A stretch of DNA of 64,000 bases from Bifidobacterium sp. ESL0704 (GCF_029392075.1 NZ_CP113929.1:1922001-1986000); one strand, 5' to 3'; shown: positions 18,232-27,239, counted from the first letter of the stretch. The notes: generated by a model not told the origin, from the sequence alone. Translations and numbers: made by a program.

Positions 18232-18387
18232 GAGTGTACCTTTTCTTTATATTGTGTTCCCGGCCAAATCGGCAAAACCTTGACGATGATGCCTTTCCGA
18301 CCGCTTTATCCGTGGGCTCCCTGAAAGTCCTAGTGCGAGTGGGAAAGCGCTTTGAAGGACCCCTCTAGGGAAACACAACAACTCACT

Positions 18388-18416
18388 ATTGTACCTACTC
18401 CCCTGACTAAGCGCAA
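18388..18416 (-). promoter_or_regulatory. Promoter of rplM-rpsI
   Basis: On the minus strand TTGCGC (18411-18416) and TACAAT (18388-18393) are exactly 17 bp apart, a good sigma-70-like pair. The leader to rplM is about 150 nt and GC-rich. The remaining bases up to the next gene (18417-18624) show no gene or clear structure. Confidence 0.65.
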
Positions 18417-18624
18417 CACGACATCGCCATTCAAGGTCACGCAGCAGATACCCGACGAACGACTCCCTCTGCAGCGACGCTCTCATCGCCAGGCAGTCCG
18501 TCCCATTATCCCGCTGCCAACAAGACGATACTGCCGGCAAATGTGCCGTTCATCGACCCAGAATACAGCAAACCAGCAGGATCGACCGGTTGGCAGCGCG
18601 ATTGTTTGTTGGCAGCAGAAGTTC

Positions 18625-19491
18625 TCAGCCAAGGCGACTGGCGGCGGCGTGCTGCACATCGGTGGAAACGTCCTGTGCAAGCCGGCCCAAAGTAGCCTGC
18701 GAACAGTTGGGATTGAGCGCGACGGCACGACGGACCATCGCCGAAAGGATCGACGGCGCCTTCGGTTCGGATTCAACGCCCAGTTTGCTTAGAAAATCAA
18801 GCGTATCGGCTGTGGTTTCCGGGTTTTCGGCACCCTCGAGACGCATCTTCCACGAAGTCTGCGGGTTGTGCAGCGCGGCCTCCCGCACCTCAATGACCCT
18901 GTCTTTGGTAAGCCTGCCGACCAACCAGTTCTTGTCGTCCGCGTTGGAGGCGACGGCCTTGCGCACCTCATCGTTCTCGTCCTCGGAAAGCTTGACCAGG
19001 ATGTTCGGGAAGGGCATGGTCGAGGCCAGAAAAATACGGTCCTCCACAGGGGTGTGCTCATTGCCGGCCACCGCCTCTAGCAATGCAGTCGCACGCGAGA
19101 AAGCGGCCTGATCGGACCTGTCGGGCAACGGCTTGCGAGCAGCCGCACTCAATTCGGCGGAATCCTCGGTATGTCGAAGCTCCTCGTAAGTGTCGGTCAG
19201 CGGCTCAAACTCAGCGTCGGCGACGGCCGAATCGCCGTCGGAACCATCGACCGCGGCGGTGGAATCATCGACCGCAGCGGTGGAATCATCGACCGCAGCG
19301 GTGGAATCATCGGAATTCCCGACAGACCCATTGTCTTCAGCGCTATCAGAAGCATCGGAGGCAGAAGCCGAAACACCGTCTTCCGCGCCCGAAGGAGCGC
19401 AGGCATCCCTTTGGGCGGCATCCGCATCCGACGTATCTTCTGGCACGACGTTTTGATTCTCGTTCGTTTCGCCCTGTTCCGTTTCACTCAT
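18625..19491 (-). CDS. HEAT/variant-leucine-rich-repeat-like protein
   Basis: A 288-residue protein of unknown function. Residues 1-130 are acidic and low in complexity, including three exact copies of the 7-residue unit DSTAAVD. The C-terminal half is a helical repeat: phrases such as PFPNILVKLSEDENDEVRKA, NLVGRLTKDRVIEVREAAL-like and STDVQHAAASRLG recur at about 25-35 residues, with the xxVRxxxAxN pattern of HEAT-like or variant leucine-rich repeats (LRV). Such proteins usually bind other proteins. No signal peptide or membrane segment. The 21-bp tandem DNA repeat at 19248-19310 could vary in copy number. Confidence 0.7.
   Translation of the reverse strand: MSETEQGETNENQNVVPEDTSDADAAQRDACAPSGAEDGVSASASDASDSAEDNGSVGNSDDSTAAVDDSTAAVDDSTAAVDGSDGDSAVADAEFEPLTDTYEELRHTEDSAELSAAARKPLPDRSDQAAFSRATALLEAVAGNEHTPVEDRIFLASTMPFPNILVKLSEDENDEVRKAVASNADDKNWLVGRLTKDRVIEVREAALHNPQTSWKMRLEGAENPETTADTLDFLSKLGVESEPKAPSILSAMVRRAVALNPNCSQATLGRLAQDVSTDVQHAAASRLG
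19248..19310. repeat. Three 21-bp tandem repeats inside a coding region
   Basis: Three consecutive 21-bp units starting at 19248, 19269 and 19290 (consensus CGACCGCAGCGGTGGAATCA-T), the first with one base change. They keep the reading frame and encode the 7-residue unit DSTAAVD on the minus strand. Confidence 0.9.
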
Positions 19492-19567
19492 ATCCCCAGC
19501 TTAACGCGAACGGAAGAACCGTGGTCAAGACAACAGCGAAGCGCCCACGGCTGAAACGCAATACGCA

Positions 19568-20209
19568 TCAGAGACGCAACAACCTCGCCTGGGCGTTGAA
19601 CGCCTCACGAACGCGCGTCTCGAAATCCCCCGCGTTCGCCGACGGAACAGCGAGATGTATGGTGACGCGATCGGTGAATTCCCTGCCTTCCTCATTGCCT
19701 CCAACTTGCGCAAGCAACTGCTCGAAACGGCCCAGCCAAGAGTATTGAAGCACCACGCGATAATGCCGCATCGGCACGATCCGCTCGACATCGGCCGCCT
19801 TTACCGCCATCGAAGCGGCCGTGGAATAGGCGCGGATCAGTCCGCCGGAACCGAGAAGTATCCCGCCGAAATATCGGGTGACGGTGATGACGCAATCAGT
19901 GAGCCTGCCCATGCGAATCACGTCAAGGATCGGCTTGCCCGCAGTGCCGCTCGGTTCGCCGTCATCGCTCATCCGCTCTTTGGCCGCCCCAAGAGCGGCG
20001 CCGTAAATCGCCGCGAAGGCGACGTGACGGGCTTTCGGATTTCGGTCTCGTACGGATTGCACGAACGCGAGCGCCTCGTCCATGGTCTTGATATGACAGG
20101 CGTCACCGATGAATTCGGACTTCTTCTCGATAAACGAAGCCTGCGCGGGCGTGCCGGTATTGGTAATCGTGGAGAATCCATCGATAATGTCGTTTCGCTC
20201 GCTGCCCAT
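19568..20209 (-). CDS. YigZ/IMPACT family protein
   Basis: A 213-residue member of the YigZ/IMPACT (UPF0029) family, conserved proteins of uncertain biochemical role linked in some organisms to translation control. The diagnostic segment SDDGEPSGTAGKPILDVI is present around residue 80, preceded by ARHVAFAAIYG and followed by TVTRYFGGILLGSGGLIRAY. The C-terminal ferredoxin-like half is less conserved, as usual. The start ATG is separated by only three bases from a run of eight G on the coding strand (20213-20220), which serves as or overlaps the ribosome-binding site. Confidence 0.85.
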   Translation of the reverse strand: MGSERNDIIDGFSTITNTGTPAQASFIEKKSEFIGDACHIKTMDEALAFVQSVRDRNPKARHVAFAAIYGAALGAAKERMSDDGEPSGTAGKPILDVIRMGRLTDCVITVTRYFGGILLGSGGLIRAYSTAASMAVKAADVERIVPMRHYRVVLQYSWLGRFEQLLAQVGGNEEGREFTDRVTIHLAVPSANAGDFETRVREAFNAQARLLRL

Positions 20210-20589
20210 CAGCCCCCCCCGTTCTTCGATAACCGTATCGATAGTCCCACTCTACTTTCGGCTACAGGCACAATATCTTGATTCCCGTGATTACGGCAGT
20301 TCCGAACAGCGAAAACGGCGAATGAACGCCTATTGATATGATGTATCCCACACTTGAGAAAAAATGCTCGATTGTGAAAGTTTATATCAGAATGTAATAA
20401 ACTTGGATATTTGAATCGGTTCTCGGACTCTGTCTGTTAGACTGCGACTAAGGAGCAAGGGACAAGGACGTTCCTGCGCTCCCCATACGAACCGTGCAGG
20501 CTATACGAACTATACCAGCCAACCATATGGGCTATCCGGACAATGGACACAACGCCTGCCGTCAGCGTACGCGGCCCTATACTGACTGT
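20210..20589. other. Intergenic region with a promoter-like pair
   Basis: No gene seen in 380 bp between two divergent genes. It contains an eight-base C run (20213-20220). On the plus strand TTGTGA (20372-20377) and TAATAA (20395-20400) are 17 bp apart, followed by a GGAGC...GCTCC foldback (about 20453-20483). The acetyltransferase start lies 190 nt beyond, so the promoter may serve it with a long leader or drive a small RNA. Confidence 0.4.
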
Positions 20590-21300
20590 ATGCGAATCAC
20601 CACCGAACGACTTATTCTGCGGCCTTGGAAACACGGCGACCGACACGAGGCCGAATCGTTGTTCCGTTACGCTTCAGACCCGGAAATCGGGATCCGCTGC
20701 GGGTGGATGCCGCATCGCAACGTCGAGGAAAGCCTGAACACCCTCGATAACGTCTTTACCGGCGACGAAAACTATGCCATCACATTGCGAGGCGCCTGCG
20801 ATGACAGCTCCATCGACAGGGACCGCGATGGAATCACCGACAAGGCAACGGGAGTCGAACCAGACGAACCGATCGGAGCCATTGAGCTCAAGAAGGCGGA
20901 ACCGGGCGACCATGCCGGCGAATTCGTGCGCGAGGCCATCGACACACATACCCTGTTCGAGGGCGTTGACCCGGCACCGCTGGAACGCGCACTTGCCCAC
21001 TATGAAGGCGACCGGGTGCTCGGCTACTGGGTCGGACGGCCTTTCTGGGGACAGGGACTGATGACCGAGGCGCTGCAGACGATGATCCGGCACGCATTCC
21101 TCGATCTCGGCTGCAACGCGGTATGGGGCGGCCATTACGTCGAGAACCCCGCTTCCGGCAAGGTGATGGAACACTGCGGCATGCGTGCGGTGTGTCGCAA
21201 AGACGGTGACTACTTCCCGCTGATCGAGCAACACCATGACGCGATTTTGCGAGTGATCACCAAAGAGGAGTGGGAACAGCAGCACAAGACCGAAGCATGA
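20590..21300 (+). CDS. GNAT family N-acetyltransferase (RimJ/RimL-like)
   Basis: A 236-residue acetyltransferase expected to move an acetyl group from acetyl-CoA to an amine; substrate unknown. The N-terminus MRITTERLILRPWKHGDRHE is the typical RimJ/RimL beginning, and YWVGRPFWGQGLMTEALQTM carries the acetyl-CoA pyrophosphate-binding loop. ENPASGKVMEHCGM follows, as in the family. Between about residues 65 and 135 lies an acidic insertion (DDSSIDRDRDGITDKATGVE and more) that makes the protein some 50 residues longer than usual. The ATG at 20590 is chosen to match the family start; an in-frame extension to 20494 has no similarity. Confidence 0.85.
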   Translation: MRITTERLILRPWKHGDRHEAESLFRYASDPEIGIRCGWMPHRNVEESLNTLDNVFTGDENYAITLRGACDDSSIDRDRDGITDKATGVEPDEPIGAIELKKAEPGDHAGEFVREAIDTHTLFEGVDPAPLERALAHYEGDRVLGYWVGRPFWGQGLMTEALQTMIRHAFLDLGCNAVWGGHYVENPASGKVMEHCGMRAVCRKDGDYFPLIEQHHDAILRVITKEEWEQQHKTEA

Positions 21301-21340
21301 CTTCCAGACATCTGAGGCCGATACGGGATTATACGCTACA

Positions 21341-21505
21341 CACATACGGCCACGGAACCTCAGAAGCAACTTCCGCGCAGACCGACTATCCCGTTGCAGG
21401 CAACGCAACGACGCATCCAACAGCCAAACAACCACACATCGCATACGACCACGGAACCTCAGAGTTGTTCTGCACGGGTCAACCCGGCCCGTTGCAGACA
21501 ATGCG
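21341..21505. repeat. Pair of imperfect direct repeats
   Basis: The phrase CATACG(G/A)CCACGGAACCTC and a following CCCGTTGCAG recur 98-99 bp apart (first copy from 21343, second from 21442). The segment lies between the acetyltransferase stop and the bidirectional terminator and shows no open gene. It may be another two-unit dispersed element. Confidence 0.6.
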
Positions 21506-21522
21506 ATGACACACAGCAATCG

Positions 21523-21585
21523 AAAACAAGATGGCAATACAGCATAGAGCATCACACGCTCCGGCTGTCATTGCCATCTTGTTTT
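21523..21585. terminator. Bidirectional terminator
   Basis: AAAACAAGATGGCAAT (21523-21538) pairs perfectly over 16 bp with ATTGCCATCTTGTTTT (21570-21585), with a 31-nt loop. A-run on the left and T-run on the right let it work in both directions, between the plus-strand acetyltransferase and the minus-strand DUF2165 gene that converge here. Confidence 0.85.
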
Positions 21586-21627
21586 TATTTTGCTTTGACG
21601 GTTGCTTTTACGACCAATCTCAGGTAA

Positions 21628-22164
21628 TCAGCCCTTGGCGATCTTTTCGGCCGTCTCCCCGATCTTCTTGGTCGTGGGAAGCCAAAGGATGATCATGAAC
21701 AGCACCGCGTGCTCAACGATGTTGTAGGCGGTCATCTGGGCGTTCCAATGCTTGGACTGCCACATATCGAACCATTCCGAACCGATGATCGAGAAGCCGC
21801 CGTACCAGATGCAGATGGCGATGATGAACATGACGTAGCCGAAGGTCTTGGACTTCGCGAACGTCTCCTCATCCTTATTGACCGCTCGAATCATCTTGTA
21901 CGTGCCATAATAACCGGTCAGGCACGTCAAGGTCTCGCACAGGATCAGGAAGCAGTAGCCGATGACATGGATAGGCACGGCGTTGATCGCACGCCACGTG
22001 ACCGTGTTGGCGGCGGGCAGATCATCCATCATCATGACGTGGTGGATGAACGCGTAGTTCGAACCCCAATCCATATAGTTGCCCATCGCCACGAAAAGCG
22101 CGAACGAAGCGAACATGAAGACCACGAAAATCTTGATCCATCGCTGTATTTTGGCTTCCAACAT
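21628..22164 (-). CDS. DUF2165 family small integral membrane protein
   Basis: A 178-residue membrane protein with four or five hydrophobic helices (WIKIFVVFMFASFALFVAM, IHVIGYCFLILCETLTCLTG, FGYVMFIIAICIWYGGFSII and AVLFMIILWLP). The pattern and conserved GNYMDWGSNYAFIHHVMMMD segment correspond to the DUF2165 family of predicted small integral membrane proteins; function unknown. The ATG at 22164 is preferred because GGAGAGA lies 6 nt upstream; an in-frame ATG at 22203 lacks such a site. The gene stands alone, upstream of tRNA-Ser in map order. Confidence 0.8.
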   Translation of the reverse strand: MLEAKIQRWIKIFVVFMFASFALFVAMGNYMDWGSNYAFIHHVMMMDDLPAANTVTWRAINAVPIHVIGYCFLILCETLTCLTGYYGTYKMIRAVNKDEETFAKSKTFGYVMFIIAICIWYGGFSIIGSEWFDMWQSKHWNAQMTAYNIVEHAVLFMIILWLPTTKKIGETAEKIAKG

Positions 22165-22354
22165 ATTTCTCTCCAATCCCAAAGAAACCATCCCCAGCTT
22201 CATCGCATGAACTACACATCTCTGGAATCGATGTACGAGTAACCGTAAAAGATTATTTTCGTTTCTGAAATAGTTTCCTTGTCATCTTCTTTGACAATTA
22301 AAATAATACACGACAAATGATCGGACGCCGCAAATTATTTCGTGAGATTTCAGA

Positions 22355-22391
22355 CAAAACAAAAGGTTTCCTAAAAAATTTAGGAAACCTT
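22355..22391 (-). terminator. Terminator after tRNA-Ser
   Basis: A 13-bp perfect stem AAGGTTTCCTAAA/TTTAGGAAACCTT with a 3-nt loop, followed on the minus strand by TTTTGTTTTG. It lies 6 nt past the tRNA-Ser 3' end. Confidence 0.85.
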
Positions 22392-22396
22392 ATTCG

Positions 22397-22483
22397 CGGA
22401 GCCGGAGAGATTCGAACTCTCGAACCGCTTGCGCAGTTAACACCTTAGCAGGGTGCCCCTATCGGCCACTCAGGCACAGCTCC
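22397..22483 (-). tRNA. tRNA-Ser (anticodon GCT)
   Basis: The minus strand reads GGAGCTGTGCCTGAGTGGCC as acceptor and D arm, then an anticodon loop CTGCTAA with GCT, a long variable arm, the GGTTCGAGAGTTCGAATCTC-type T arm and CGGCTCCG at the 3' end. It is 87 nt with a class II variable arm as expected for serine; it reads AGC/AGU. CCA is not encoded. Confidence 0.95.
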
Positions 22484-22649
22484 GAGCTACACACGCATAC
22501 GCGAGCGCAACATTTCATAACTATAGCAGTATCCGGCGACGCACGCCACTCCGAGCCCCGCCCGTGTCTTCATCTCCTTATCCGTTTGCGGGCCAAGACG
22601 GCAATCACTACGAACGAATGGCATATGGGTCAGTGCCGGTCCTCGGCTT

Positions 22650-23702
22650 CTACATCGTTTCCGGATCCGGCGTATGGTGGCCGGAAAACGTAATCACCAC
22701 AGCGATGATGACCAAGGCGACGCCGGCCAAATCCCCCAGCGTCGGAATCTCACCGATAATCAAGCCGACTAGCAGGGCCATGACCGGATTGATGGCCTGA
22801 ATGACGGAATAACGCGCCGAGCTGACGCGACGCATGATCATTTGGTCGATGATATACGGCAAGAACGAAGCGAATACGGCAACCACCAACATCACGCCCA
22901 AGAGCTTGCAGGCGCCGAAGGCACCACGTGCCCACGTGGCACTCGGCTTGGGGGCAACGACACCTTTGATTGCCGGAACCGCAAGAACAACGGATTGTAC
23001 CAACCAGCCGATCAGCATGCTCACGCTCAGGGAATCAAGCGGATTGGCACGTTGCGCGACCATACGCCCGAAGACGATGTAGCATCCCCACATCGCGCCG
23101 TCGATGAGAATGGCGATGAGACCGATCAGGAAATGAGGATATTGAGCGGGGTTCGAGAACGACACACCGGCCAACAGCACCACGCCGCCCGCCGCCAGCA
23201 CAATCCCGACACGCTCACGCCAGCTGTGGCCGGTAATGACGGCGACGCCGAGCGGACCGACGAACTCGATGGAAACGGCGATGCCCATATCCATGTTGCT
23301 CATGCCCAAGTAGAACAGCGTGTTCATCAGCATCACCGAAATACCCGCGAGCGCCACAATCCACCAATCGCGGGAGGTGCGCGGCAAACCAGCTCGTTTC
23401 TCCTTTGCAAACGGCCTGCGCCAGATCAGCATGAGAATGGCGACGAAACCGACACGATACCAGGCGGCCAGCAACGGATCGAGCTGGGTGAACGCCAATT
23501 TGGCGACCGACGTAGCCAGATAGATCATCAGTCCTTCACCCATGATGATGAGCACCACCGGAACGCGGTTGAATATGGCATCCAAGCGAGAACCGGAAGG
23601 CTGGATACGCGCGGAACGCGGCTTGTCGGGCTGTCGCGGTTCCAGCTGTTGAGAGCACTGAGGCGAATTCTGAGGTGAAGTTGAAGACGAAGGCATAACC
23701 AT
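22650..23702 (-). CDS. EamA/DMT family transporter
   Basis: A 350-residue member of the drug/metabolite transporter superfamily, probably an exporter of amino acids or other metabolites. After a hydrophilic N-terminus of about 45 residues come ten predicted helices in two EamA repeats; the first contains AKLAFTQLDPLLAAWYRVGF and the second SSARYSVIQAINPVMALLVG, which match the RhtA-like group (threonine/homoserine efflux), suggesting but not proving that substrate. The start is the ATG at 23702, with another ATG two codons later. Confidence 0.8.
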   Translation of the reverse strand: MVMPSSSTSPQNSPQCSQQLEPRQPDKPRSARIQPSGSRLDAIFNRVPVVLIIMGEGLMIYLATSVAKLAFTQLDPLLAAWYRVGFVAILMLIWRRPFAKEKRAGLPRTSRDWWIVALAGISVMLMNTLFYLGMSNMDMGIAVSIEFVGPLGVAVITGHSWRERVGIVLAAGGVVLLAGVSFSNPAQYPHFLIGLIAILIDGAMWGCYIVFGRMVAQRANPLDSLSVSMLIGWLVQSVVLAVPAIKGVVAPKPSATWARGAFGACKLLGVMLVVAVFASFLPYIIDQMIMRRVSSARYSVIQAINPVMALLVGLIIGEIPTLGDLAGVALVIIAVVITFSGHHTPDPETM

Positions 23703-24080
23703 CTAAATTACACCAGAATGTCCGGTAACCGAGCGGCGATTTTGCAAAGTGACGCCACCGATGGTAACAGTCCACGCAAACAGCTGAATTGTCACAGGCC
23801 CAATACAAAACATGCTGGTCGGTACCCGAAATGCTTCGGTGTCACAACGACTGCATGCAAGATTCAACGTATGATGGTTCCCGATTCGCCGTTGCGGAAA
23901 CGAGTTCGCCGGACCTCATAACCGACATGCGTCGGCAAACTAAGCAAATCCCGATTCGACGCCCACCTCACGTCGCCCAACCCACTCAGGCAATCGTCGG
24001 CGGCCATCCTTCAAGACTCCAACGAATTCCGGATTTCACAGCGGGAAAGAACCGTGCCGGTTCGCCATTACAATGGGAGC
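23703..24080. other. Intergenic region without a recognised gene
   Basis: The 378 bp between the divergent EamA transporter and dinB hold no supported gene, tRNA or clear hairpin. It presumably contains both promoters. Confidence 0.5.
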
Positions 24081-25694
24081 ATGAGCACAGCACCAAGGAA
24101 CGCCGCCGCGAAACGCGACTGGGGTCACGACGAGACCGGTTGCACGGTGCTGCATATCGATATGGACGCCTTCTATGCTTCGCTGGAAATCGCGCGGCAT
24201 CCGGAACTGAGCGGAAAGCCGGTCATCATCGGTTGGTCGGGGCCGCGAAGCGTGGTGTCGGCCGCCAATTACGAGGCACGAAAATACGGGGTCAACTCGG
24301 CGATGCCGATGGTGCGGGCCCGGCAGCTTTGCCCCCACGGCGAATACGTCAACGTCGACATGCCTTATTACCGCGGAAAATCAAAAGAAATCTTCGACAG
24401 CGTGTTCCGGCAGGTCACCGACCAGATCGAGCAGGTCTCCGTCGATGAAGGCTATATGGACGTTTCAAGTGCGCTGCTGCGCTGGAAGTCGCCGAGCGTC
24501 ATCGGGGCGTGGATCCGGGCACAGGTCGCGGCGCGATTCCATATCACGTGTTCAGTAGGTATCGCGGCCAACAAACTGGTGGCGAAAATGGCCTCGACCA
24601 ACGCCAAGCCGGACGGAATGCTGCTCATACCCAAGGCACGGCATGCGCAGTTCGTGCAGATGATGCCGTTGCGTGGCATACCCGGCATCGGGCCATCGCT
24701 TGAAAAACGGCTCAACGAATGGGGCGTCAAAACCGTCGCCGACCTCGCCAAAATGGACGAATCGGCAATGTTGCAGGTGACACATTCGAAAATCACCGCG
24801 CACAACCTCTATCTCGCGGCCCGCGGGCAGGACGAACGTCCTATCGTCACTCACGCACCGGAAAAGTCCATCGGTGCGGAAATCACGTTTGAACAGGACA
24901 CGCGCGACGCCTCGCAGGTACGCGAGCTTTTACACCATTGCAGCAACGAAGTGACGCACACGTTGCGTTCCAAAGGGCTCGTCGCGCGGACGGTGACCGT
25001 GAAACTGCGGTTCGCCGACATGAGCTATTCCACCAAGGCGCACACGCTCGAACGGCCCATCGACACCGCGGCGGCAATGTACCCCGAATCCGTGGCGTTG
25101 CTCAAAGCCATGCTCAAGATGCCGGCCGACGCCTCGGACGACACTGCCCTACCGCGCGAAATCCGGCTGGCCGGGGTGAGCGCCAGTTCACTGAGCGCCA
25201 AGGATTCCACGCCGGTGCAGCTAAGCTTCGATGACATACTAAATGACAATCCGACGGACGACGTCGAACCTGGCAGTGAAGACGGCAACGGCCACGACCG
25301 TGTCACGTCGGCACACAGCGACACCGCTGGTGCGAATGAAAACGCACACGACGAATCCGCCTCACAGCGCGACAACCAGCGCGACAACCAGCGCGACAAC
25401 CAGCGCGACAACCATACCGGTGAATCCATGGAAACCGACAATACGCGTCATGCGTTTGGCAATCCTTCAGATACGCCAAGCGCCAATCTTCGCGGCAAAC
25501 GCGACAAGAAAGACACGCGTCATGCTCAAAACCCAGGCGTAAACCGCGGCAATCGCAACGAACGGATTCGCAACGCCGAAACCGTGCTCGATGCCGTGCG
25601 TGAACGCTACGGAACCGGCGCGGCCACCCTCGGCCTCGAACACGGCGACTGGAAGGCCAAGCAAATCGCCAACAACAGCAAGCCTGAGCCATAG
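24081..25694 (+). CDS. dinB: DNA polymerase IV
   Basis: DinB is a Y-family translesion DNA polymerase. The palm begins with VLHIDMDAFYASLEIARHPE, carrying the first catalytic Asp pair, and VSVDEGYMDVS carries the second acidic pair; the helix-hairpin-helix segment GIPGIGPSLEKRLNEWGV follows, and the little-finger domain ends near residue 360. Beyond it is a hydrophilic C-terminal region of about 160 residues with four exact RDNQ units and a final segment (ETVLDAVRERYGTGAATLGL) found at the end of actinobacterial DinB proteins. The ATG at 24081 gives MSTAPRNAAAKRDWG; a GTG at 24054 with a somewhat better ribosome-binding site is an alternative. Confidence 0.93.
   Translation: MSTAPRNAAAKRDWGHDETGCTVLHIDMDAFYASLEIARHPELSGKPVIIGWSGPRSVVSAANYEARKYGVNSAMPMVRARQLCPHGEYVNVDMPYYRGKSKEIFDSVFRQVTDQIEQVSVDEGYMDVSSALLRWKSPSVIGAWIRAQVAARFHITCSVGIAANKLVAKMASTNAKPDGMLLIPKARHAQFVQMMPLRGIPGIGPSLEKRLNEWGVKTVADLAKMDESAMLQVTHSKITAHNLYLAARGQDERPIVTHAPEKSIGAEITFEQDTRDASQVRELLHHCSNEVTHTLRSKGLVARTVTVKLRFADMSYSTKAHTLERPIDTAAAMYPESVALLKAMLKMPADASDDTALPREIRLAGVSASSLSAKDSTPVQLSFDDILNDNPTDDVEPGSEDGNGHDRVTSAHSDTAGANENAHDESASQRDNQRDNQRDNQRDNHTGESMETDNTRHAFGNPSDTPSANLRGKRDKKDTRHAQNPGVNRGNRNERIRNAETVLDAVRERYGTGAATLGLEHGDWKAKQIANNSKPEP
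25365..25412. repeat. Four 12-bp tandem repeats inside dinB
   Basis: CAGCGCGACAAC is repeated four times without change from 25365 to 25412 and encodes Gln-Arg-Asp-Asn units in the non-conserved C-terminal region of DinB. Copy number could change without disturbing the frame. Confidence 0.95.
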
Positions 25695-25761
25695 CACTTT
25701 ACTGCATCCACGACTTCCATCACATTCGCAACATCATTTTCTTTTGCCCGGAATGACAGCA

Positions 25762-25933
25762 CCTGCGTTGAAAAGCAGAAAAACAGGGAGGTAAATCTGC
25801 TTTTTAACGTGTCCCATTGTCTAACCGCGTTGAAAAGCAGATTCAAGGCGTTGATTCTCTGCTTTTCAACGCAAGCCATCCGTACAGTCGCGTTGGAAAG
25901 CAGATTTACAGAGTGCCTAATCCGCTTTAACGT
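25762..25933. repeat. Family C element, copy 1 (two hairpins and a half)
   Basis: TGCGTTGAAAAGCAGA (25764-25779) with TCTGCTTTTTAACG (25796-25809), then GCGTTGAAAAGCAGA (25827-25841) with TCTGCTTTTCAACGC (25858-25872), exactly 63 bp later. A third left arm CGCGTTGGAAAGCAGA starts at 25890 and its decayed right arm CCGCTTTAACG runs into the last codons of the CPBP gene. Same family as 50810-50918 and 60094-60202. Confidence 0.9.
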
Positions 25934-26913
25934 TCTTGGCTAAGCTTGCGCTTACGCACCCACGACGGCCTGGCCAACAACTCCTTGCGCTGGGCGTAAA
26001 TCAGAAGCGCAACGCCCGCGACACCCATGAGCACCACCGGGACAACACTGGCTTCGAGGCCGAACTTGCCGCCGGTCATGATGTCTGAACCGGACCATTG
26101 TGGTATCAGCCACGAATCCTGCTTGCCGTTGCCGGAAACGATCGAGCCGAAGATCGGTCCTTCGGCAATGTTCCACATGATGTGCTCGCCGATGCACACC
26201 CAAAGCGAACGCGTGACAAAGTAAAGTGCCGCAGCCAGAATGCCATCTTCGATGGCGATAGCAACGCCGCCCCACATGGTGCCGTCCTGATTGGCCACGT
26301 GCATCAGTCCGAACACCAGAGCGGAGACGACCACGGCTCCCCAAGAACCAAGCCACTCCTCGAATAGACGCAGCAGCATGCCACGCATGATGATCTCTTC
26401 TGCGACGCCGGCGCACACACCCATAGCCAGAATATCAATCCACGGATTGTAATGGGCGTTGAAGCCAATCACGCGGTAATTGCCGGTGATGAAAAGGACG
26501 GCAAGGCATACGGCGATTGCCGCGAGACCGATGGCAAAGCCAACAAACAGGCCGTGCCAGCGTGAAGCGCGCAACTCAAGCGGATGGCGGCGACGTTCCA
26601 TGAAACGGACAACGACCACATACCCCACTATGGCCGCGATCATCTCGCTCAGCATCTCCAACAGCGTCATCGGCGAATGCACGTCCTGCTGCGACAATGC
26701 GCCGACGCTGGCACCAGTGGCAGCGGCATATGTTCCCATCAGCACCATAGCAATAACCACCATGGCCACGAAAAATATGGCGAGGAACACGATGCCACGC
26801 AGCAACGGATTCAGTCTGCGCGGCTCGACGAATGCGTTGTTTGCGGCATGCAGCCGCTCTGGATGATCGTCAGTCAACAAATCGTCATTACGCAGCCCAT
26901 AGTACTTGTGCAT
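25927..26913 (-). CDS. CPBP family intramembrane metalloprotease
   Basis: A 328-residue multi-pass membrane protein of the CPBP (Abi/CAAX-protease-like) family. The catalytic motifs are in order: EEIIMRG (Glu-Glu...Arg), FGLMHVAN (FxxxH) and GEHIMWN (HxxxN), within the last three membrane helices. In bacteria such proteins are linked to bacteriocin immunity or membrane-protein processing; the substrate here is unknown. The first 40 residues are hydrophilic. The start is the ATG at 26913; a TTG lies two codons earlier. The stop codon lies within a decayed arm of a family C repeat. Confidence 0.85.
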   Translation of the reverse strand: MHKYYGLRNDDLLTDDHPERLHAANNAFVEPRRLNPLLRGIVFLAIFFVAMVVIAMVLMGTYAAATGASVGALSQQDVHSPMTLLEMLSEMIAAIVGYVVVVRFMERRRHPLELRASRWHGLFVGFAIGLAAIAVCLAVLFITGNYRVIGFNAHYNPWIDILAMGVCAGVAEEIIMRGMLLRLFEEWLGSWGAVVVSALVFGLMHVANQDGTMWGGVAIAIEDGILAAALYFVTRSLWVCIGEHIMWNIAEGPIFGSIVSGNGKQDSWLIPQWSGSDIMTGGKFGLEASVVPVVLMGVAGVALLIYAQRKELLARPSWVRKRKLSQER

Positions 26914-26943
26914 ATTCAATAGAATAGTAAACGCGTTGAAGCT

Positions 26944-27058
26944 GGTGCGATGAAAATCAAGATTCTATAGGTCTTTCCTTGATTTTCATCGCAAGTTCAA
27001 CTGAGCATGCGAGCAAAATCAAGATTCCTGAACCACAATGCTGATTTTCATCGCAAGT
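26944..27058. repeat. Family A twin-hairpin element, left of the AbiEi/DUF559-like gene
   Basis: First hairpin: TGCGATGAAAATCAAG (26946-26961) pairs perfectly over 16 bp with CTTGATTTTCATCGCA (26978-26993). Second: TGCGAGCAAAATCA (27008-27021) with TGATTTTCATCGCA (27042-27055). The two hairpins start 62 bp apart. The same element, in the same order, recurs at 28227-28343 on the other side of the gene. Confidence 0.9.
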
Positions 27059-27239
27059 CCGCAACCTCTTGTCATGATAAAAAATCCAAACCCTTTATCC
27101 ACAAGGTTAGGCACATTCAGCAAGCACATGTCATACTTTGTCCACAAAACGCCCGGGCAATGGCGAAAGAGGCTATCATCCGACCACATGACCTCGATAC
27201 AGTTGACATCACCCCTATAAGACACCGTATCGTAACAAT

